Assembly (NCBI GenBank): GCA_017861095.1
Contig: JAGFXI010000091.1
Coordinates: forward strand, 1 to 8,887
Direction: 5' to 3'
From: Deltaproteobacteria bacterium
GTDB lineage: Bacteria; Desulfobacterota; Syntrophobacteria; BM002
DNA length: 8,887 bases
Positions 1-5,978 of the stretch are shown here, piece by piece (position 1 is the first letter of the stretch; each line of letters opens with the position of its first letter). The position numbers were made by a program, and so were the translations under genes. The notes under the pieces were generated by a model, which worked only from the letters and a program-made list of their open reading frames with translations, made no database searches and was not told the DNA's origin.

Positions 1-104
1 GCATCGCTCACGCCGCTGAGGAACCCGGCCAGAGCCTTCTCCGCCGCGGCCTTGGTAATCCCTGCACTGTTTGCCATTTTTGCCACGAGATCTGCCTTGG
101 TCAT
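1..104 (-). CDS. hup: HU-family DNA-binding protein, N-terminal part (runs off left edge)
   Basis: Only the first 34 codons are in the window. The translation begins MTKADLVAKMANSAGITKAA and continues AEKALAGFLSGVSDA, which matches the opening helix-turn-helix of bacterial HU/IHF proteins (the M-T-K-A-D-L-V opening, then G-[IL]-T-K-x-A-A-E). HU is a small homodimeric nucleoid protein of about 90 residues that bends DNA through two beta arms; those arms lie beyond the window. The ATG at 104-102 follows a purine-rich GAGGAGGAGGAG tract (complement of 108-119) that serves as a strong Shine-Dalgarno region, and a sigma70-like promoter lies about 115 bp upstream. HU versus an IHF subunit cannot be settled from 34 residues, but the N-terminus is closer to HU. 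Confidence 0.9.
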   Translation of the reverse strand, partial: MTKADLVAKMANSAGITKAAAEKALAGFLSGVSD

Positions 105-220
105 AGACTCCTCCTCCTCGTAACTAATGATTCCTTGCTGGCCCCTTGTCCATGTCCCCCAGATCCGCTCCAGCAGCGGCCGGGCGCAGGGACCCCCCGT
201 AGACCTGCATGAATAGTGGC

Positions 221-248
221 ATTATACATAAGCTAATGGGCGATGCAA
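221..248 (-). promoter_or_regulatory. Sigma70-type promoter for the HU gene
   Basis: On the minus strand a perfect -10 box TATAAT (complement of 221-226) lies 16 bp downstream of a -35-like TTGCAT (complement of 243-248). The sequence upstream is AT-rich (complement of 249-270, including runs of T and A), unlike the rest of the window and resembling an UP-element. Transcription would start near 213-214 and give a leader of about 110 nt before the HU start. That leader can form a small hairpin (CCGCT/AGCGG, plus-strand positions 166-180). Boxes and spacing are seen directly; assignment to HU is inferred from position and strand. Confidence 0.75.
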
Positions 249-395
249 GAAGATTTTTAAGAAAAAGTAACGCCTTACAGCAAACGCTCCCCGGCCGACC
301 GCTGTGTGGCATGTGATGCTTGTCTATGTATTCATATTTCTTGTGATTCTTGGAAAAACAGGTACAGGTATTGTGGGTCGCCGCTTTCTGAGCTT

Positions 396-980
396 TCAGC
401 CGAGAGCCGGCCGGATTTGCATCTTGATGCCGTTGCGCTCGAAGAAAAGTTTAAGGATCCGGGCGGTGGCTCCCCAGATGATGTATCGGTCGTAGGGGAC
501 GAAGTAGACCTGAATGGTGCGGTGATCGGATCGGAAGGTGCGCCAGTACCAGTGGCTCGCATCGGCCAGGAACTGGTAAGGCACCAGAAGGATTTCGGCA
601 ACTTCCTCGCTGTTCAACTGGAATGGATAGGGATATGGGATGTGGCCGACGAAGGTGTGAACCAGGAATCCTGAGACGGCGGTATTGACCGGCTCGAGTG
701 AGCCAAGCACCTCGACGTCCTCAGGCTTGATGCCGGTCTCTTCCCTCGCCTCTCGGAGAGCCGTGGCGAGGAGACTCACGTCGCCGGGGTCACGAACTCC
801 TCCAGGAAAAGAGATCTGACCCTTGTGGGCTTTCACCGTTTGGGTTCTTTTGGTGAGGAGAATGTGAAGTTCCTTGTCCTTGTAAAGGAGCGGCATGAGC
901 ACCGCTGCGAGCGTGAGTTGCGGGGCTGCGGATCGATCTCGCGGGGCTTTCCTTAGATTCTCGCGAATGACATCGAGCAT
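396..980 (-). CDS. Nudix hydrolase, CoA pyrophosphatase type (NudL/YeaB-like)
   Basis: Predicted protein of 194 residues. Residues 41-61 (LLTKR...GQISFPGG) match the signature that precedes the Nudix box in CoA pyrophosphatases, and residues 60-83 give a Nudix box ending REAREETG (R76, E77, E80, E81), whose acidic residues bind Mg2+. Such enzymes split CoA or its derivatives into 4'-phosphopantetheine and 3',5'-ADP; the exact substrate is inferred from family. The length fits the family (about 190-210). I chose ATG at 980 because GGAG lies 9 nt upstream and the family N-terminus starts near here; a longer form from 1067 in the same frame would add 29 unconvincing residues and overlap the divergent gene. 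The gene stands alone, divergent from the M23 gene. No clear terminator was seen after the stop. Confidence 0.88.
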   Translation of the reverse strand: MLDVIRENLRKAPRDRSAAPQLTLAAVLMPLLYKDKELHILLTKRTQTVKAHKGQISFPGGVRDPGDVSLLATALREAREETGIKPEDVEVLGSLEPVNTAVSGFLVHTFVGHIPYPYPFQLNSEEVAEILLVPYQFLADASHWYWRTFRSDHRTIQVYFVPYDRYIIWGATARILKLFFERNGIKMQIRPALG

Positions 981-1082
981 AGCGAGGGTCTCCAGCAGAA
1001 ACGATTGTAATCCATGGCTCCCTTCTCCGCAACTCGGCTTCTTCGATTGACAGGGTGGGACGAGCATGGTACACAGGGCCCC

Positions 1083-1595
1083 ATGCGCTGGCGGAACAGG
1101 CCCAACCTGACCCTGCGACCTCCATCTCGAGGCCGCCCTTTCATCCGACTCTTCCTGGTACTGGGCGTGCTTCTCAGTTGTCTCATTACGGCTCGTTCCT
1201 TCTCCCTCCTCGAAGAACCCTGGCAGACCACGCCGCGCGCTTTATCACGCTATCCGGACCGCTTTGCCGACAAGCAGGAGTATCGTGAGAGTCTCCGAAC
1301 GGTGACCTATCAGGTAAGACCGGGTGACACCCTCCATCGGATCCTTATGAAACATGGAGTCGATCCCCGTGAGGCGGGAGCACTGGCTGCGACAGGAAGA
1401 CCTCACTGGAATCTCCGACAGCTCAAGAACCGCGAACGTCTGCAGCTTCTCTTCCTCAAAGAGCCGGCGCGTCTGGAGAAGGTTCGCTGTCCCGACGGAG
1501 AGGGACGGGTCCTGACCATCGGCCGGACGCCGTGGGGCTGGGTCGCGAGCATCTATGCCGAACCTCGATTTCCTTGTCGACCTTCGAAACGGTGA
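1083..1595 (+). CDS. N-terminal fragment of an M23 envelope peptidase (membrane anchor and LysM/OapA-like domain)
   Basis: This frame encodes a basic N-terminus, a membrane segment (FIRLFLVLGVLLSCLITA), then a LysM/OapA-like region (TYQVRPGDTLHRILMKHGVDP, followed by a second part with LKNRERLQLLF). In bacterial M23 endopeptidases of the MepM/YebA type this architecture precedes a C-terminal lytic domain. The frame ends at a TGA at 1593-1595, just after the conserved G-W-x-A-S segment, while the matching C-terminal part continues in another frame from about 1555. It is therefore best read as the 5' piece of a disrupted gene rather than a complete protein. ATG 1083 was preferred because it puts a short basic tail before the membrane segment and leaves room for divergent promoters; ATG 1014 in the same frame is possible. 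Neither start has a good ribosome binding site. Confidence 0.65.
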   Translation: MRWRNRPNLTLRPPSRGRPFIRLFLVLGVLLSCLITARSFSLLEEPWQTTPRALSRYPDRFADKQEYRESLRTVTYQVRPGDTLHRILMKHGVDPREAGALAATGRPHWNLRQLKNRERLQLLFLKEPARLEKVRCPDGEGRVLTIGRTPWGWVASIYAEPRFPCRPSKR

Positions 1596-2244
1596 CCGCT
1601 ATAGCCTCCTCTATGAACAGCGGTTCCGAAACGGGGTCTTCGTCGGCAATGGGCGGATACTGGCTGCCCACTTCGACAATGCCGGCACTCGATATGAGGC
1701 CTACCTCTACCAGGTGCCGGGCACGGAGGCGGGCTACTACGATCGCGAGGGACGCTCCCTCCGACAGCAGTTTCTCAAGTCCGTCTATCGGCCTCATCTC
1801 GGCGTCGACTACGCGGCCCCGTCGGGGACGCCGGTTGCGGCCGTGGGCGACGGCCGGGTGGTCTCGGCCGGCTGGAGCAAGGGATTCGGCCGGTGCGTGG
1901 AGATCCGCCACAACGGGTCCTACTGTAGTGCTTACGGCCATCTCTCGGGCTTCGCCCCCGGCCTGCGACAGGGAGCCGCGGTGAAACAGGGGCAGATCAT
2001 CGGCTACGTGGGCTCCACCGGCTGGGCTACCGGACCGCATCTCGACTTCCGGTTCAAGAGGGACGGTCGCCCGGTCAACCCCATGCACGTCCGCTTTCCC
2101 ACGACGGAGCCGGTCCCGCGCCAGCACCTGGCCGCATTTCGGGAACACGTGGCCAGGCTGCAGGGTGAACTTCTCGTAACTCGGACAAAGACCGACGACA
2201 CTACGCCGCCCGGTGCGCTCGCCGCCTCTTCCCAGGCTCCTTAG
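1555..2244 (+). CDS. C-terminal fragment of an M23 (LytM-type) peptidoglycan endopeptidase
   Basis: The 229-codon frame begins inside the domain that links LysM-like and peptidase regions (LDFLVDLRNGDRYSLLYEQRF matches the family's DxDLRxGDxF segment) and continues into the M23 domain. The H-x-x-x-D zinc site is H81/D85 (HLGVD), H129 lies in YGHLS, and the last motif is GPHLDF (H162, D164), where most relatives have H-x-H. M23 enzymes cut peptidoglycan cross-bridges in the periplasm. No plausible ribosome binding site precedes ATG 1555, and the frame lacks its own export signal. Two family segments appear absent: about 40 residues at the frame junction, and about 15-20 residues between FLKS and VYRPHLGVDY, where relatives carry a RISSxF...RxHP stretch. 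Read as the 3' part of a decayed or misassembled gene. Confidence 0.75.
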   Translation: MPNLDFLVDLRNGDRYSLLYEQRFRNGVFVGNGRILAAHFDNAGTRYEAYLYQVPGTEAGYYDREGRSLRQQFLKSVYRPHLGVDYAAPSGTPVAAVGDGRVVSAGWSKGFGRCVEIRHNGSYCSAYGHLSGFAPGLRQGAAVKQGQIIGYVGSTGWATGPHLDFRFKRDGRPVNPMHVRFPTTEPVPRQHLAAFREHVARLQGELLVTRTKTDDTTPPGALAASSQAP

Positions 2245-2386
2245 CTCTGCTGTGGGTCGGAACTCCACGACCTGATTCATGGTGCCACCACGCCGTGGCG
2301 TGGCGTCCTTGCCGACGAGATTACCCGGTCTCGCGCTATCGCTGGCGCTGCGCCAGAGTTTTCAGCTTCCTGCCAGGTCGGGGTTT

Positions 2387-4828
2387 ATGGATCCGGCGAT
2401 CATCGAGGTGGCTCTCCCTCTCGCGGTGCCTGGCACGTTTCACTATCGGGTGCCGCCGGAGCTTCAAGCCCAGGTGGCCGTGGGCCGCGAGGTGGTGGTA
2501 CCCCTTGGCCGACGGCGCCTCAGCGGCGCGGTCGTCGCTGTCGGCACAGAGCCCCCGGCTGATCTTGCCGCGCCCATTCGGGACATTCTCGAGATCACCC
2601 CTGGACAGCCCCTCTTCTCCGAGTCGCAGATTCCTTTTTTTCGGTGGCTGAGTAGGTACTACCTTACCCCGCTAGGGGAGGTGATCCGGACCGCCCTCCC
2701 CGGGGGAACTCGGAGCGTCACCAGCCGGCTGGCACGGCTCACTGAGGTGGGTGGCCGGGCTTTGACAGAGGCGAGGATAAGCCCGGAAGAGCGTGAGGTC
2801 ATCGCCCTTCTCCGGGAACACCCCGGCCTCGGTCTCGCCCAGCTCCGGCGCCATCTTCCCGATCGCGATGTCCGATCGATCTGCGACAGGCTCCGTCGCC
2901 AAGGTTTCCTCCTCTGGGAGGACCGGCTCCGGGGACCGCGAGCGACCCCCAGGCGCCTCCGGGTGGTGAGAGCCCTGGTGCAGCCGGGTCAAGAGGGGTT
3001 GGAGCTCAAGCCGAGGGAGCGGGAGCTCCTCGAGCAGCTTGCCGCCGGACCCCGTCTCCTCCGAGATCTCGAGGGGCACGTGAAGAACCTGGCCTACTGG
3101 ATCAGGAAGCTTGTGGCCCGCGGCCTGGTCCAGGTGGCCTCGGAGGAGGTCTACCGGGACCCTACTGGACCGCCCATCATCGAGGCCGGTCCGCCGCCGC
3201 GGCTCACGCCCGAGCAGGAGGGGGCCGTCCGGGCGGTGAGGGAAGCGCTCCGAAACGGAGTGTTCTCGAGTTTTCTCCTGCACGGGGTTACGGGAAGCGG
3301 GAAGACTGAGGTGTATCTCGCCGCCACCGCGGTAGCGCTCGATCTCGGGCGGCAGACCTTAGTGCTCGTCCCGGAGATCGCCCTCACCGCTCGCCTCGAG
3401 GCCCTCTTCCGCCAGCGGTTTCAATCCCGAGTTGCCATTCTCCATAGCAGCCTCGGCCAGGGCGAGCGGCGCGACGAGTGGATGCGCATTCGCCGGGGCG
3501 AAGCCCCAGTCGTCGTCGGTGCCCGTTCCGCCATTTTCGCCCCCCTGGAGCGATTGGGGCTGATCGTGGTGGACGAGGAGCACGACGCCTCTTACAAAGA
3601 GGAGAGAGGGCTCCGTTATCACGCCCGAGATGCAGCCGTGATGCGGGCCAAACTCGCGGGCGCGGCGGTGCTCATGGGCTCCGCGACTCCTGCCCTCTCC
3701 TCCTTCCAGAACGCCCTCCAGGGAAAGTTCCGGCTGCTCCGGCTGCCTCATCGCATCGATCAGCGGCCCTTGCCCAGGGTGGCGGTAGTCGACATGCGCC
3801 AGCAGAAGAGTGGGACGGTGATCTCGCTCCCGTTACGCCACGCCTTGGCGGACACTCTGGCTGCGGGCAGGCAGGCCCTCCTTCTCATCAACCGGCGCGG
3901 GTATGCCAGTTTCCTTCTTTGCCGTCGCTGTGGCCATGTGCCGCGCTGTCAGAACTGCTCCCTGAGCCTCACCTGGCATCGGGCGGCGGACACCCTCCGC
4001 TGTCACCTCTGCTACCTGGCCATGCCGACTCCATCCATCTGCCCCCGGTGTGCGGCTCCCATGCTCAGGCCTCTCGGCTTCGGGACCCAGCGGGTGGAGC
4101 GGGAAGTGCAGCGTCTCTTTCCTCAGGCCAGAGTGAGTCGGATGGATAGGGACACCATCCAGACCAGACAGTCATTCGTCCGCCTGCTCCGGGATCTCGG
4201 ACGGGGCTCAATCGACATTCTGGTCGGCACCCAGATGATCGCCAAGGGCCATGATGTGCCCGGCATTACCCTTGTAGGGGTGGTGAATGCCGACACCTCC
4301 CTCCAGTGGCCGGATTTCCGTGCCTCCGAGGTCACCTTTCAGCTTCTAACCCAGGTCGCCGGCAGAGCCGGGCGAGGCGAGGATTCGGGGTCGGTGCTGG
4401 TGCAGACCTACAACCCGGAGCACTACAGCATTCGCTTCGCCAAGGAACACGATTACCTGGGGTTCTTCACCGAGGAGACGGCGTTCCTCAGGGAGCTCGG
4501 ATACCCTCCATTCCGACGTCTCGTCGGGCTGCATCTGGCGGGGAGTGTGGAAGGGAGGACGCGGGAGGCGGCGGAAAAGCTGGCGGAGCGTTTCCGTGAG
4601 CTTCGAGAGCGGCATCCCGATTCATTTCAAGAAATAGAGCTCCTCGGGCCGGCAGCGGCCCCTCTTGCCCGGATCAAGGGCAAATACCGTTGGCAGCTCC
4701 TGCTCCGGGCCAGGAGCTCGGGGCTCTTGCGGGACGCGGCGCGCCGGCTCGTGGAATGGGGAACGAACGCGCTCAAGGGCTCTGGGGTCAACCTCACGGT
4801 TGACGTAGATCCCCTGTCGCTGATTTGA
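2387..4828 (+). CDS. priA: Primosomal protein N' (replication restart helicase PriA)
   Basis: 813 residues from ATG 2387. PriA is a 3'-to-5' superfamily 2 DNA helicase that recognises stalled forks and reloads the replisome. Order of parts: N-terminal 3'-end-binding domain (about 1-105, opening IIEVALPLAVPGTFHYRVP), winged-helix region (about 120-255), Walker A GVTGSGKT (300-307), DEEH box (396-399), the GSATP motif (431-435), a zinc-binding insert with four C-x-x-C pairs (C512/C515, C521/C524, C539/C542, C552/C555), GTQMIAKGHD (614-623) and QVAGRAGR (656-663), then the C-terminal domain with GYPPF. All core motifs are intact. The frame is open back to 2279, but those 36 extra residues are unlike the family, and MDPAIIEV matches the usual PriA start; the ribosome binding site is weak (AGGTCGGGG). 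It faces the convergent transporter genes with only 24 bp between stops. Confidence 0.97.
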   Translation: MDPAIIEVALPLAVPGTFHYRVPPELQAQVAVGREVVVPLGRRRLSGAVVAVGTEPPADLAAPIRDILEITPGQPLFSESQIPFFRWLSRYYLTPLGEVIRTALPGGTRSVTSRLARLTEVGGRALTEARISPEEREVIALLREHPGLGLAQLRRHLPDRDVRSICDRLRRQGFLLWEDRLRGPRATPRRLRVVRALVQPGQEGLELKPRERELLEQLAAGPRLLRDLEGHVKNLAYWIRKLVARGLVQVASEEVYRDPTGPPIIEAGPPPRLTPEQEGAVRAVREALRNGVFSSFLLHGVTGSGKTEVYLAATAVALDLGRQTLVLVPEIALTARLEALFRQRFQSRVAILHSSLGQGERRDEWMRIRRGEAPVVVGARSAIFAPLERLGLIVVDEEHDASYKEERGLRYHARDAAVMRAKLAGAAVLMGSATPALSSFQNALQGKFRLLRLPHRIDQRPLPRVAVVDMRQQKSGTVISLPLRHALADTLAAGRQALLLINRRGYASFLLCRRCGHVPRCQNCSLSLTWHRAADTLRCHLCYLAMPTPSICPRCAAPMLRPLGFGTQRVEREVQRLFPQARVSRMDRDTIQTRQSFVRLLRDLGRGSIDILVGTQMIAKGHDVPGITLVGVVNADTSLQWPDFRASEVTFQLLTQVAGRAGRGEDSGSVLVQTYNPEHYSIRFAKEHDYLGFFTEETAFLRELGYPPFRRLVGLHLAGSVEGRTREAAEKLAERFRELRERHPDSFQEIELLGPAAAPLARIKGKYRWQLLLRARSSGLLRDAARRLVEWGTNALKGSGVNLTVDVDPLSLI

Positions 4829-4852
4829 CACACAACCCCAAGGCTTACCACC

Positions 4853-5380
4853 CTAAAGCCCCTTCTTCTCGAACCAGGTGAAGAGCCCTACGGCTGCAAC
4901 CGCGAACACCGGGATGATCACCCAGGGGCTCACGCCGAGCGCATCAGGGAGGGTGAGCTTCCCAAGATCACCCCAGGTGAGGACCGTTTTCTTCATGAAG
5001 GGAAAGGCCTCGGCATAGAGGGCCGCGCCGACGAGCATCCCCAGGATGCCCCAGACGGCGTCCCACCTTCCCTCCCCGAGGGCACCCGCCGAGGTCCCGG
5101 GACAATAGCCGAGGAGACCCCAGCCGATCCCGAAGATGAGGCCGCCGAGGATGTTCGCGCCGAGGAGGGTCGGCTTCACGGAAAGCTTGGCGAGCCCGAA
5201 ATCTTTGAGGAGATATACCCCCACCATCCCCACAACAACGGTGGAGAACATGAACTTCACAATGGTCATGTCGAGGAGGCGCAGGGCGCCGAGCTGCCTG
5301 TCGTACCGGAGCACCCTTCCCTTCTGGAGCAGGAACCCGAAGAGCACCCCCGTGATGAGGCCGTAGACGAGCATGGTCAT
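4853..5380 (-). CDS. YeeE/YedE-family sulfur-compound transporter, C-terminal half protein
   Basis: 175 residues, about five hydrophobic segments. The sequence shows the hallmark family stretch GFLLQKGRVLRYD (15-27), GANILGGLIFGIGWGLLGYCPGT (74-96) with C93, then GALGEGRWDA and LGMLVGAALYAE. Family members (for example E. coli YeeE/TsuA) import thiosulfate, passing it along conserved cysteines; in many bacteria the protein is split into two short genes, as here. Start ATG 5380 is set by a strong GGAGGTGA (complement of 5387-5394) and by a 4-nt ATGA overlap with the upstream gene's read-through stop, implying translational coupling. The substrate is inferred: thiosulfate or another small sulfur (or selenium) species. 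No sulfurtransferase or regulator gene sits next to it in this window. Confidence 0.88.
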   Translation of the reverse strand: MTMLVYGLITGVLFGFLLQKGRVLRYDRQLGALRLLDMTIVKFMFSTVVVGMVGVYLLKDFGLAKLSVKPTLLGANILGGLIFGIGWGLLGYCPGTSAGALGEGRWDAVWGILGMLVGAALYAEAFPFMKKTVLTWGDLGKLTLPDALGVSPWVIIPVFAVAAVGLFTWFEKKGL

Positions 5381-5904
5381 GATCGGTCACCTCCCCCGTA
5401 GAGCAGCCGGGCCGCCATGAGGCCGCCGGCGAAGAAGCAGACCAGGGCGATCAACCCGCTCACTGCCAGCTGAACCGAACCGCTCAGCCCGTGGCCGCTC
5501 GGTCAGCCGTCGGCGAGCCGAGCCCCGAACATGGCGACGACCGCGCCGATGAAGGCAACGGCCGCACGCTTGGCGCGGCTTGGCCCGAAGCGCCGCTCCC
5601 ACGTGTCGGGCACGGCCTGCACACGGAAACTTCCCGAGGTGACCGCAGAGATGAGCGAGCCCAGGAAGATGCCGAGTACAAACATCCACTGCCAGTCGAT
5701 CTGAGGAAGCTCTCTCACGAAGTACTCCATCGCCGCCACCCGCTGGGCGTTGAAGACCCGCTCCACCATACCGGCGGAACGGACAAAGGTCGTGGAGGCG
5801 CCGAAGAACTTCCCCGTGATCCAGACGGAAAGGATCAAGACCACTCCGCTGAGCGCCCCCGCGACATAGGGGCTCCAGCCATCGTCGCTCTTCACCTTCA
5901 TCAC
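5377..5904 (-). CDS. YeeE/YedE-family transporter, N-terminal half protein; candidate selenoprotein (in-frame TGA at codon 134)
   Basis: From GTG 5904 (or ATG 5901; AGGAGG lies 6-9 nt upstream) the frame gives the family N-terminal half: WSPYVAGALSG, TGKFFGASTTFVR, IDWQWMFVLGI, FRVQAVPDTWERRFGPS. It reaches TGA at 5505-5503 directly after MFGARLADG, where relatives have Cys (family pattern GGC-PSGHG). Beyond the TGA the same frame reads PSGHGLSGSVQLAVSG, then a final hydrophobic helix and MAARLLYGG, and stops at 5377 in an ATGA overlap with the partner gene. Total 175 codons with four predicted membrane helices. I infer insertion of selenocysteine at residue 134. The alternatives are a nonsense mutation, which would remove the last helix, or a sequencing error. 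Standard gene callers would end the gene at 5503. The upstream neighbour is the dipeptidase gene, 74 bp away on the same strand. Confidence 0.75.
5465..5495 (-). promoter_or_regulatory. SECIS-like hairpin just downstream of the in-frame TGA
   Basis: On the minus strand, beginning 8 nt after the TGA, GCCA (5495-5492) pairs with TGGC (5468-5465). After a 3-nt CGG bulge, GCTGAGC (5488-5482) pairs with GTTCAGC (5475-5469), with one G-U pair. The apical loop is GGTTCG, starting 22 nt after the TGA. Known bacterial SECIS elements sit in the coding sequence directly after UGA, with a small apical loop about 16-37 nt downstream carrying G among its first two bases, and E. coli fdhF has a GGUCU loop; this hairpin meets those rules. 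Pairing was done by eye and no folding energy was computed. GC-rich DNA forms hairpins readily, so the structure alone is not proof. Confidence 0.5.
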
Positions 5905-5978
5905 TCGCGTCCTCCTTTCCCAACCGTCAACACTTCAAGGGGCTGCCCGATTCTCGCCTACATAATCGCCATCTGCGC

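Noticed and set aside
124..312. 62-codon minus-strand frame upstream of HU
   Set aside because: It covers the HU promoter and leader, including the TATAAT box, and has no recognisable protein features.
354..371. Tandem CAGGTA CAGGTA near the Nudix stop
   Set aside because: Only two copies of a 6-mer, with no further structure; not supported as a repeat element.
1593..1595. TGA ending the M23 N-terminal frame considered as a second selenocysteine codon
   Set aside because: The family sequence does not continue in that frame after the TGA; it continues in a different frame, so this is a frame break and not recoding.
1456..2280. 274-codon minus-strand frame opposite the M23 gene
   Set aside because: The opposite strand encodes recognisable M23 motifs; this frame has no family resemblance and no ribosome binding site.
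2288..2303. Imperfect palindrome CCACGCCGTGGCGTGG between M23 and priA
   Set aside because: Its centre leaves only a 2-nt loop and no U-tract follows; in GC-rich DNA this is weak evidence for a terminator or operator.
2279..2386. 36-residue N-terminal extension of PriA
   Set aside because: The frame is open, but the extra residues do not resemble PriA N-termini, and MDPAIIEV at 2387 aligns with the family start.
4842..4860. Possible bidirectional terminator between convergent priA and YeeE genes (GGCTT/AAGCC)
   Set aside because: Only a 5-bp stem with a 9-nt loop and no T-run on either side; it also overlaps the YeeE stop codon.
5387..5923. 178-codon minus-strand frame overlapping the YeeE half-gene
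   Set aside because: Its translation is Arg/Gly-rich with no membrane pattern, while the other frame carries clear YeeE/YedE family sequence on both sides of the TGA. It is a shadow frame in GC-rich DNA.
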